Source: Deltaproteobacteria bacterium
GTDB taxonomy: Bacteria; Desulfobacterota_D; UBA1144; Nemesobacterales; JAJCZQ01
Assembly (NCBI GenBank): GCA_029262335.1
Contig: JAJCZQ010000015.1
Location: forward strand, 1-39,902
Direction of reading: 5' to 3'
Length of the DNA stretch: 39,902 nt
Within the stretch, counting starts at the first letter, position 1. Each line of letters starts with the position of its first letter. The position numbers were made by a program, and so were the translations under genes. The notes under the pieces are model-generated. The model was not told where the DNA came from and did no database searches. It saw nothing but the letters and a program-made list of their open reading frames with translations. Shown here one piece after another: positions 33,007-39,902 of the stretch.

Positions 33007-34347
33007 ATGACTGGTATTAATAAAAATATTTCTTCAAGGATTGACAGACTCCCTGTATGGCCATACCCCTGGCTTGTACTTATTGTAATCGGGGCAAGTT
33101 TCTTTTTCGCATTCTTTGATATCGTGACAATCGGGTTTGCACTCCCCGTAATTATCAAACAGTTTGATATAACTGCATCATATGCATCATGGGCCGTAAC
33201 AAGCAGCCTGATTGGATATATAATAGGGTCGCTATTTTACAGCCGTATCGGTGACCATTTTGGAAGAAAGACCGGTTTATATCTGTCTGTTTCGACATTT
33301 TCAATTGGTGCAATTATTTCGGGATTTAGCCCGAATATGGAATGGCTCATCTTCTGGAGGCTGATTGCAGGTATGGGAATAGGGGCAGAAATTTCCCTGG
33401 CAACTACTTACCTTGGGGAACTTTCTCCTGCAAAACTGAGGGGCAGGTACACCGGGTGGGCAATAACAGCAGCATTTGCAGGATTTGCCGCTGTACCGTT
33501 TTTTGCCCTGGTACTGGTACCAAATTATAGCTGGGGATGGAGACTGTTACTTGTACTTGGCGGTGTCGGGGGAATTATGATTGCAATAATGAGGAGGAAT
33601 ATTCCCGAATCAGCCCGCTGGCTCAGCTCCAATGGTAATTATGAAAAAGCAGACAAGATTGTATCTTCTGCTGAAATTTATGTACAAAAAAAGACAGGTG
33701 CTGATCTGCCGGAAGTAACAGGGACGGAATCGCCGAATACCGATGAAATTAATGTAAGATCCCTTTTCTGCCCTCCGCTTATATTCAGAATTATTTTGTT
33801 TGGCACAATCTGGTTTTTTTATTATATAGGAAACTATGCATGGCTCACCCTTACTCCCGAACTTCTCCAGAAAAAAGGTTTTGAACTGACCCAGAGTATC
33901 TCACACCTTACTTTAACTGGCATAGGTTTTCTGGCAGGTGCCATACTTGCTGTTTTTATCAGTGATAAGATTGAAAGGAAGAAATCAGTTTCTATTATTG
34001 CTTTTACCTGGGCGATTCTTTTACTGCTTATAGGGTATTTCCCCGGTGATAATATGATCTTAATCGCAGGATTTTTTGCTTCCGCCACAATCGGCCTTCT
34101 TATCCCAATTCTATATACATATACGGGTGAGAACTTCCCCACAAAAATCAGGGCAACAGGTATCTCAATAACAGATGGTGTAGGGCACCTGGGTGGGGCC
34201 TTCTGCGGGCAGATAGTTTTTCTTATATACAGGAATTTTGGTTTTACAGGTGCTATGACAGGGATGGCGATTACAGGAGTTATTGCCGGTATACTGGTGT
34301 TAACGGGTAAAAAAACAACGTGTTGTTCACTTGAAGAAATAAATTAA
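33007..34347 (+). CDS. MFS transporter (sugar porter / metabolite:H+ symporter-like)
   Basis: The 446 residues form about twelve membrane helices. The loop 2-3 motif reads GDHFGRKTGL. RLIAGMGIGAEISLATTYLGELSPAKLRGRYTG marks helices 4-5, and IPESARWLSSNG ends the first half. These motifs belong to the sugar porter and metabolite/aromatic acid symporter groups. The substrate cannot be read from the sequence. The gene starts without a Shine-Dalgarno. It is 30 bases ahead of an SDR oxidoreductase gene, so the transporter and enzyme may handle the same compound; that is inference. Confidence 0.88.
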   Translation: MTGINKNISSRIDRLPVWPYPWLVLIVIGASFFFAFFDIVTIGFALPVIIKQFDITASYASWAVTSSLIGYIIGSLFYSRIGDHFGRKTGLYLSVSTFSIGAIISGFSPNMEWLIFWRLIAGMGIGAEISLATTYLGELSPAKLRGRYTGWAITAAFAGFAAVPFFALVLVPNYSWGWRLLLVLGGVGGIMIAIMRRNIPESARWLSSNGNYEKADKIVSSAEIYVQKKTGADLPEVTGTESPNTDEINVRSLFCPPLIFRIILFGTIWFFYYIGNYAWLTLTPELLQKKGFELTQSISHLTLTGIGFLAGAILAVFISDKIERKKSVSIIAFTWAILLLLIGYFPGDNMILIAGFFASATIGLLIPILYTYTGENFPTKIRATGISITDGVGHLGGAFCGQIVFLIYRNFGFTGAMTGMAITGVIAGILVLTGKKTTCCSLEEIN

Positions 34348-34377
34348 TATTTTATAAATTCTACGGAGGTCCGGAAT

Positions 34378-35160
34378 ATGAAACTAAAAGACAAAGTGGC
34401 AATTATAACAGGCGGATCTTCGGGAATAGGCCATGCCCTTTCAATTGGGTTTGCAAAAGAAGGAGCTAAGATAGTAGTAGCCGCTTTGCACGAGGAAGGC
34501 TGCATAGAAGTTGTAAACGAAATAAAGGAAATGGGGGGGGAAGCAATACCTTTTGCTCTTGATGTTTCTGACCTCGGGAAACAGGAAGAGGTGCTTGAAG
34601 CGACGTTAAATGCTTTTGGCAAGATGGACATTCTGATAAATGACGCTGCTTACTCAAGGAGAGAGAAAGTACTTGAAGTAACACCCGAAAGCTGGGACCG
34701 TCAGATGGACGTAAGCCTTAAGGCGCTGTTTTTTCTTTCACAGTCTTTTTCCAAACAGATAATAAAACAAAAGAGCCACGGGCGAATAATTAATATAGGT
34801 TCTGTTGCCGGGGTTATGGACTTTCACCCTGTTTCTATTGCATATCATGCTGCAAAAGCCGGGACGATCCACGTGACCAGAGTTATGGGGGCAGACCTCG
34901 CTAAATACAACATAACCGTCAACTGCATATCACCGGGATCAACGGTAAGCCCGATGTCAAAATCCCAGAATAAAAAATATTATGATTACATGACCCAGGG
35001 TATCCCTGAACACAGGATGGCTGAACCGGAAGAGATGGTCCCGCCGGCTGTTATGTTTGCTTCAGATGAGGCTGAATACATCACAGGTCAGACCCTGTTT
35101 GTTGAAGGCGGAGCGCTTGCGGTATATCTCGGAAGGGAAGAGCCGGATTTTGAGGCCTGA
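34378..35160 (+). CDS. Short-chain dehydrogenase/reductase (classical SDR)
   Basis: This is a 260-residue NAD(P)-dependent oxidoreductase. The nucleotide-binding motif is TGGSSGIGHALS (residues 11-22), followed by NDAA at 88-91 (for NNAG). The catalytic residues are Ser142, Tyr156 and Lys160 (YHAAK). The usual catalytic-tetrad Asn before the fourth strand reads Ser in MDVSLKALF. The C-terminal region VMFASDEAEYITGQTLFVEGG is typical. It has an excellent GGAGGT ribosome binding site. The substrate is unknown; 3-oxoacyl-ACP reductase, sugar dehydrogenase and gluconate dehydrogenase types all share this pattern. Confidence 0.88.
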   Translation: MKLKDKVAIITGGSSGIGHALSIGFAKEGAKIVVAALHEEGCIEVVNEIKEMGGEAIPFALDVSDLGKQEEVLEATLNAFGKMDILINDAAYSRREKVLEVTPESWDRQMDVSLKALFFLSQSFSKQIIKQKSHGRIINIGSVAGVMDFHPVSIAYHAAKAGTIHVTRVMGADLAKYNITVNCISPGSTVSPMSKSQNKKYYDYMTQGIPEHRMAEPEEMVPPAVMFASDEAEYITGQTLFVEGGALAVYLGREEPDFEA

Positions 35161-35162
35161 TA

Positions 35163-35762
35163 TTAATCTATTTCAAGAAGCAGGTCAGCCCTTTGCCTGT
35201 GGCCGCCAAGATACGGTACGTAATGATCATAAAAAATTGATTTTTTAAGTTCCCATCCCTTATGGTCAAGATGCCTTACGGTTTCATCCCTGGCCTCGGC
35301 CCTCTTCATTGCAGTTTCTATTGAGACATCGAGAAAAATTTTAAGGTCTATAAACCCGTCAAGTTTTTCATCACAGGAAAACAGTCCTTCGAGTATCAGA
35401 TAATCAAGCTCAGTTGCATCAACATGAAAAGTATCGTCAAATTCGCCATTGGCGAGGTCATATAACCCGTCAATCGTAAAACTTTCCATATTCTTTACGG
35501 ACGTTAAAGTATCTTTTACCTTAGCCAGATCGTACCACTCACGCAGGTCGAGATGATTATCTTCAAGTTTACTGACCCAGTCGTGCCTCCCGATCGTTAC
35601 AAAAAGGTCAGTTGAAATAATAAGGCTTTTCCCGCCAAGCTCTTTCAGCAGGTGTTCGGCCTGGTAACTTTTGCCGCTGCCGATTACACCTTCAAGCGCG
35701 ATAGTATAGGGATGTTTTTTTTTCTTGTGTTTAATTTCTTCCACTAATTCAGTAAATTTCAT
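35163..35762 (-). CDS. P-loop kinase, uridine-kinase-like
   Basis: This 199-residue protein has Walker A GVIGSGKS at residues 25-32, an IISTDLF strand like that of uridine kinases, YLILEGLFSCDE for the Walker B region, and a lid-like segment KRAEARDETVRHLDHKG with arginines. It resembles the uridine kinase/phosphoribulokinase group of small-molecule kinases. The substrate is unknown. Its 3' end is two bases from the end of the convergent SDR gene, and its start is divergent from the channel-like gene across 62 bases. Confidence 0.75.
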   Translation of the reverse strand: MKFTELVEEIKHKKKKHPYTIALEGVIGSGKSYQAEHLLKELGGKSLIISTDLFVTIGRHDWVSKLEDNHLDLREWYDLAKVKDTLTSVKNMESFTIDGLYDLANGEFDDTFHVDATELDYLILEGLFSCDEKLDGFIDLKIFLDVSIETAMKRAEARDETVRHLDHKGWELKKSIFYDHYVPYLGGHRQRADLLLEID

Positions 35763-35824
35763 TGTTATATGTTTCTCCGAAATAGTAATTAGATTTGGAT
35801 TTATTTAATTATTAATAATAACTA

Positions 35825-36544
35825 ATGAAAAGCAACGAAAACAGAAACGGTTTATTATCATTATTTCTCAACATTAAGCTCAGCAAATTTTCCTACCTGT
35901 TAATATCCCTGGTACTGCTTTTAATTATCTACCCATTGTTTGAAGGTGACCAGAGCCGTCTTGAACTTTTCTTTTTGCTTATTGTAATAATTCAGGTGGC
36001 TGGCTTATATGCAATAAGCTACACCAGGACGGATTTTATTATCGGGACGGTTCTTGGTTTATTATGGCTTATTTCTTCTCTCGCTTTTTGGTTTTTCCCG
36101 ATGAAGATTGATTTTGTCCTCAGTATATTTTTTGGTGTCCTGTTCCTGGTTTTTACTACTTTTATAATTCTTTACCATGTGTTGCAGGGCCAGAAGGTTA
36201 CTGTTGATACTCTTTTCGGTGCTATCTGTGTTTTTATACTGATAGGTATTATCTGGAGCGGAATATTCTTTTTAATAAACACCCTTTCCCCCGGGTCATT
36301 TCTCGTCTCAGAGGCATATAACTATGAGGACAGCACAATTAAATGGTCAACACTTCTTTTCTACAGTTACTCTACTTACACTCCAATGAGTAATTCAGCG
36401 ATTTATCCCGCAACATCATATGCGGAATCAGCTGCTTCACTTGAAGCTATATTCGGACACCTGTATGTTGTAATGCTGGTGGCAAGGCTGGTGGGATTAT
36501 ATATTATTAATTACCGTTCTGAAGGCGGCGACAGCCCGGATTAA
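35825..36544 (+). CDS. K+ channel-like membrane protein with degenerate selectivity filter
   Basis: This 239-residue protein has about six to seven membrane segments. The last part reads WSTLLFYSYSTYTPMSNSAIYP, then SLEAIFGHLYVVMLVARLVGLYI. The second piece matches the inner helix of two-membrane-segment K+ channels (LExxxGxLYxxxLxARLVGL), which normally follows TxGYGDI. Here TYTPMSNSAIYP stands in place of the TTLGYGDI filter, so K+ selectivity is not expected. The N-terminal four helices resemble a voltage-sensor-like or other accessory region. The gene ends convergent with the pyruvate decarboxylase gene, sharing the stop palindrome TTAA at 36541-36544. Its function is unknown. Confidence 0.7.
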   Translation: MKSNENRNGLLSLFLNIKLSKFSYLLISLVLLLIIYPLFEGDQSRLELFFLLIVIIQVAGLYAISYTRTDFIIGTVLGLLWLISSLAFWFFPMKIDFVLSIFFGVLFLVFTTFIILYHVLQGQKVTVDTLFGAICVFILIGIIWSGIFFLINTLSPGSFLVSEAYNYEDSTIKWSTLLFYSYSTYTPMSNSAIYPATSYAESAASLEAIFGHLYVVMLVARLVGLYIINYRSEGGDSPD

Positions 36545-38235
36545 AATTCTGACTCTTTGGGTTCCCTCGCGTTATTGAATGCGACCTTACTTCCCCACTC
36601 AAGAAGTTCCTTGCTGCAGTCATCGCGGTCAATTGTTACTTCAATCAGACTAAACCCCTTATGTTTTATGCATTTCTTTATTGCATCCCGGAGTTCACCT
36701 TCGGTGTTCACTTTAAAAGAAATACCGTTTCCATCTTCGGCATTAAACACATCTACCAATTCGCTGTACTTCCAGTTTTTTATGTTGTTGTAGGGGCCGT
36801 CATGTATTTCGACCTCAATCGTGTATCCGCGGTTATTAATTAGAAATATTATAGGGTTAAGTTTGTACCTTATCATTGTCGAGATTTCCTGTGCGGTCAA
36901 CTGAAAAGAACCGTCTCCAATGAATGCCATGACCCGGTTGTTTTTCCCAAGGCCAAGTGAATAACCGAGAGTTGCACCTACGGACCAGCCAATGGAGCCA
37001 TACTGCATCTGCATTTCAAATTTAGCGCCCCCGGGAAGTTTCATTTTCATTCCGTTAAACCATGAATCACCAGTTTCAGCTATAACCGCTGTCTTGGAAG
37101 TAATGTAGTTCTGGATTATAGCGAACATCCTCTTAGTGGTAAGGATTTGCTTCGGTTTAACGGGAGGCTCTTTTACAAAGTCTTCCTTTATTCGTTTAAA
37201 AGAGGTCACATTATTGTTGTTTGGCTTAACTTTTTTGGACAGTTCGGTAAGGAATTCGGAAAGTACAACATTGTTGTAGGTCCTGTCTGGAAATTTTACA
37301 TAGTTTGGCCCAGCATTAATAAGTTTGTTTCTTGTGATAAGTGTTGTGTACCCGGTTGTTGTATAGTCCGTGAAGGTTGGGCCTGCAAAAAGGTACAGAT
37401 GTGATGATTCGACTATCTCACTCACACCCGGACTGCTTACCTGGCCCCAGTATGTGCCCAGATAGTTCTTATGGTCCTCTGGAAACATACCCTTGGCATT
37501 GGGCATTGTTGCGACAGCGTAATTACTCTTGTCTGCAAGTTTTTTAAAAGCATCAATTGCGTCCCAGGGCCTTAACTTTACACCTGCTACAAGCATTGGT
37601 TTCTGGACAGAGTTAAGTAGCTTTGCCGCGTGTGCAACTGAATCTCTTAGATTACGTTTATCGCTGGTTTTTTGTTCGTTAAAATTAAAATTTCTGGGTT
37701 TATGAATTTCAAGTCCTGCAATATTGCAGGGAATTTCTATATAAACCGGTTTGCGTGTCCTGAGGCTTTTATCTATTGCGGAGTCTATCTGGAATGGTGC
37801 GACTTTCTTGTGTTTTATAACAACAGAATCACATGTTACATGGGAAAATATTTCCTTTTGGTAGTTGTATCCTACTTCGCCGAGAGTGTGGTGCAGGAGT
37901 TGGTTTTCGGGTTCGGAGTTGGTGTTTGGGCCTCCTGAAATAATAATAACAGGAAGGTCTTCCGAGTATGAACCGCCTACAGCATTAAGCGCACTAAAGG
38001 CTCCGACTGTAAAGGTTGTAACAACAACACCTACGCCTGCAGCCCTCGCATACCCATCCGCTGCATATCCGGCATTAAGTTCGTTGCAGCAGTTTATTAG
38101 TTCCAGGTTTTTGTTCTTTATAAACTCATCGAGAAGAATAAGATTGTAATCACCCGGTACTGCAAAATACTGTTTTACACCAATTTCCTGCAGTCTTTGT
38201 GCCAGGTATCCGCCTATACTGATTGTCTCGCCCAT
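36541..38235 (-). CDS. pdc: Pyruvate decarboxylase (TPP enzyme, Zymomonas/plant type)
   Basis: PDC converts pyruvate to acetaldehyde and CO2. The 564 residues match the family. A GGAGGAG ribosome binding site precedes the ATG. The catalytic Glu52 is in CNELNAGYAADGYAR and the two catalytic histidines are His115-His116 (LLHHTLGE). The TPP-binding motif is GDGSFQLTAQEIS ... NN. The segment YTIEVEIHDGPYNNIKNW with its Glu is characteristic of true PDCs and distinguishes them from indolepyruvate and phenylpyruvate decarboxylases. No alcohol dehydrogenase gene lies alongside, though the SDR at 34378 is near. PDC is rare in bacteria, so a transferred origin is possible. It converges with the channel-like gene. 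Confidence 0.9.
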   Translation of the reverse strand: MGETISIGGYLAQRLQEIGVKQYFAVPGDYNLILLDEFIKNKNLELINCCNELNAGYAADGYARAAGVGVVVTTFTVGAFSALNAVGGSYSEDLPVIIISGGPNTNSEPENQLLHHTLGEVGYNYQKEIFSHVTCDSVVIKHKKVAPFQIDSAIDKSLRTRKPVYIEIPCNIAGLEIHKPRNFNFNEQKTSDKRNLRDSVAHAAKLLNSVQKPMLVAGVKLRPWDAIDAFKKLADKSNYAVATMPNAKGMFPEDHKNYLGTYWGQVSSPGVSEIVESSHLYLFAGPTFTDYTTTGYTTLITRNKLINAGPNYVKFPDRTYNNVVLSEFLTELSKKVKPNNNNVTSFKRIKEDFVKEPPVKPKQILTTKRMFAIIQNYITSKTAVIAETGDSWFNGMKMKLPGGAKFEMQMQYGSIGWSVGATLGYSLGLGKNNRVMAFIGDGSFQLTAQEISTMIRYKLNPIIFLINNRGYTIEVEIHDGPYNNIKNWKYSELVDVFNAEDGNGISFKVNTEGELRDAIKKCIKHKGFSLIEVTIDRDDCSKELLEWGSKVAFNNAREPKESEF

Positions 38236-38341
38236 GAAATACTCCTCCAGGATTGCAACATTACAAGAATTTAATATATATTACATCAATAATATTAAAT
38301 TAATGCCTATAAATCCAGACTGCAGTTAAAATATATTGCAA

Positions 38342-39037
38342 ATGAATATTTCTCTTTCCGTTGTACTTCCTGCTTATAATGAGGAAGAAAACATTAAAAA
38401 AACTATAGCGGACTGCCTGGGTTATCTGGGTGGGCAGTTTGATGACTATGAAATTATTGTGATTAATGATGGCTCGTCGGACAACACCGCAGGTGAAACT
38501 CAGAAATTAATTGATTCCAATAACAAAGTAAGACTTATTAACCATGAAATAAATATGGGTTACGGTACTGCTTTAAATACAGGGCTTGAAGCAGCTTCTA
38601 TGGATTTCATTTTTTTTATGGACAGTGACGGACAGTTTAATATTTCAGAATTAGAAAAATTAATACCTTATTTAGCAGAAAACCATATTGTAATCGGATA
38701 CAGAATTAAAAGGGCCGATAACATTATTAGGACTCTTAATGCTTATCTATATGGTCTCTATATACGTTTATTTTTTGGATTAAATGTTAAGGATATTGAC
38801 TGTGCATTTAAAATATTCCCGAGATCAGCTTTTGATACGGTTAAACCAATAATGTCACGGGGTGCATTATATAGTGCAGAACTGCTGATTAAGTTTAAAA
38901 GAATGGAGTATGAGATAAATGAAGTGGGCGTCAGCCATTACCCAAGGTCACATGGTGAACAAAGCGGTGCAAACCTGTCTGTAATATTTAAAATGTTCAG
39001 GGAATCCTGGAAATTCAGGAATGAACTATTAAGGTAA
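38342..39037 (+). CDS. Family 2 glycosyltransferase, dolichyl-phosphate-mannose-synthase-like
   Basis: I take the ATG at 38342, two codons after a TTG at 38336. The 231 residues form a GT-A fold: VVLPAYNEEENIKKTI, YEIIVINDGSSDNT, the sugar-donor region NMGYGTALNTGLEAA and the DxD-like FFMDSDGQF. The later DIDCAFKIFPRSAF is typical of polyprenyl-phosphate glycosyltransferases. There is no C-terminal membrane region, so it is a soluble or peripheral type. It may build a lipid-linked sugar for the envelope. The acceptor and donor are unknown. Confidence 0.85.
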   Translation: MNISLSVVLPAYNEEENIKKTIADCLGYLGGQFDDYEIIVINDGSSDNTAGETQKLIDSNNKVRLINHEINMGYGTALNTGLEAASMDFIFFMDSDGQFNISELEKLIPYLAENHIVIGYRIKRADNIIRTLNAYLYGLYIRLFFGLNVKDIDCAFKIFPRSAFDTVKPIMSRGALYSAELLIKFKRMEYEINEVGVSHYPRSHGEQSGANLSVIFKMFRESWKFRNELLR

Positions 39038-39126
39038 ATTTATATTGAACTTGAAGATTTACTCCAATATACTTTTACAAATAAATATATATTTTCTTAT
39101 ATTAATTCAAAGGAGGCTTTAAAGCT

Positions 39127-39902
39127 ATGCAGAATATGTTTAAGTTGCTTGGCATTTTTATACTATTTACTGTTTTTTCCTTAAGCTTTGTAAGCTGTGA
39201 CAGCGGCGGTGATGGCGGAGATTCTCAGAACGGAATAATTAACGGAAAGGTTGAAGATGTTGTTGAAGCGAGCATAAAAAATAGTAATGATGATGCTACT
39301 TTTTTAACCACCCTAAAGAATTTCTTTTCTTTTGAAGCAATTGCCCAGCAGGGCGGTATTACCGTAAATGTAATTCAGGATGGAGTTATTATTGATACTA
39401 CTACAACGGATGAAGACGGTAATTTTACCGTTGCCGGTGCAGGGGATGTAACTCTCCAGTTTATTACACCAGGAGGTACAACGGTGGAGCTTGGCATTAA
39501 TATCCCTGTCGGTACAGTAACCACATTAAATGTATCTATTAATGAAGATACTGAATCTGCAACAGTAAACGAGTTTGAAAACGGTTTACGGTGTCAGACG
39601 GGTGATGTAATTATTGATGATGACGAAGTTACAATTGACGGTAACGGAACAGACGACTGTATAAGGACAGAAGGAAACTGCCTTGTAGATATTAATGCAA
39701 ATATTGTGAATCTCGAAAACTGCGAAAGATGTATTGATTCTAACGGAACATCTGAGATTTCCATCAATGCAGATGAAATTAACTGTGACGGCTTTGAAGA
39801 AGGAATTCGAAGCAGGGGTAATTCCTCTGTTAGCCTTAATGCAGGAGAATGTGTGATAAACGGGGGCACTGATGAACAGGGAGCTTCCACAATTGACCTG
39901 GC
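39127..39902 (+). CDS. Predicted lipoprotein with beta-repeat domain (3' truncated by window edge)
   Basis: An AAAGGAGG ribosome binding site lies about ten bases before the ATG. The frame is open to the last base and gives 258 residues. The signal peptide is MQNMFKLLGIFILFTVFSLSFVSC, ending in a weak lipobox, followed by a Gly/Asp-rich linker (DSGGDGGDSQNG). Residues about 70-140 look like a carboxypeptidase-regulatory/peptide-transthyretin-like domain (ITVNVIQDGVIIDTTTTDEDGNFTV). The later part has short repeats with regular Asn, Cys and Gly (INANIVNLENCERCIDSNGT, EISINADEINCDGFEEGIRSRGN), resembling a right-handed beta-helix. It is likely surface-exposed; the function is unknown and the C-terminal part is outside the window. 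Confidence 0.75.
   Translation, partial: MQNMFKLLGIFILFTVFSLSFVSCDSGGDGGDSQNGIINGKVEDVVEASIKNSNDDATFLTTLKNFFSFEAIAQQGGITVNVIQDGVIIDTTTTDEDGNFTVAGAGDVTLQFITPGGTTVELGINIPVGTVTTLNVSINEDTESATVNEFENGLRCQTGDVIIDDDEVTIDGNGTDDCIRTEGNCLVDINANIVNLENCERCIDSNGTSEISINADEINCDGFEEGIRSRGNSSVSLNAGECVINGGTDEQGASTIDL

Overview
This is an AT-rich, densely packed stretch of chromosome from a Gram-negative (diderm) bacterium. The envelope genes say so directly: lgt and lnt for lipoprotein maturation, tolB, a LolB-like lipoprotein, gmhA for LPS heptose and at least eight predicted lipoproteins. A futalosine-pathway menaquinone gene (mqnC), a sigma-32 gene, an HPr and a his operon fit a deltaproteobacterial or related candidate-phylum lineage. 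No 16S rRNA is present, so the phylum is an inference. I see no insertion sequence, prophage or CRISPR array. No stretch over 300 bases lacks a gene.

Layout. 1-2127: mutL (3' part), gmhA, yacG and efp, all forward. 2143-3991: a nitroreductase-like gene with a PerR-type regulator upstream of it. 4101-6724: an Eda-type aldolase, a small unknown protein, a lipoprotein and mqnC. 6856-12247: an envelope-flavoured forward run of transglutaminase-like protein, TPR lipoprotein, LolB-like lipoprotein, HPr and a membrane-anchored PHM-like protein. 12409-16122: three tandem paralogous lipoproteins of unknown family, each followed by its own terminator. 16155-18517: hisD-hisC. 18497-20973: a 43-residue membrane protein, lgt and lnt on the reverse strand. 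21088-24286: an HNH protein, tolB, a 2H phosphodiesterase (thpR) gene broken by an in-frame stop, rplU and rpmA. 24434-29817: a membrane protein with a degenerate cyclase domain, rlmN and alaS. 29814-32933: rpoH, tRNA-Asn, a TTC38-like TPR protein and a lipoprotein. 33007-38235: an MFS transporter with an SDR, a P-loop kinase, a K+-channel-like protein without its selectivity filter, and a plant/Zymomonas-type pyruvate decarboxylase. 38342-end: a GT2 glycosyltransferase and a truncated lipoprotein.

How it fits together. Much of the window serves the cell envelope. Lgt and Lnt would mature the many lipoproteins encoded here, and TolB and the LolB-like protein act at the outer membrane. The rest is housekeeping: mismatch repair, translation (EF-P, L21, L27, AlaRS, RlmN, tRNA-Asn), histidine and menaquinone synthesis, and the heat-shock sigma factor. 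Several convergent gene pairs overlap at their stop codons, two of them sharing one TTAA.

The best candidates for something undescribed are the tandem lipoprotein array and three family members with altered key residues: the channel, the cyclase and the Eda-type aldolase. The broken thpR and the bacterial pyruvate decarboxylase also merit a second look.
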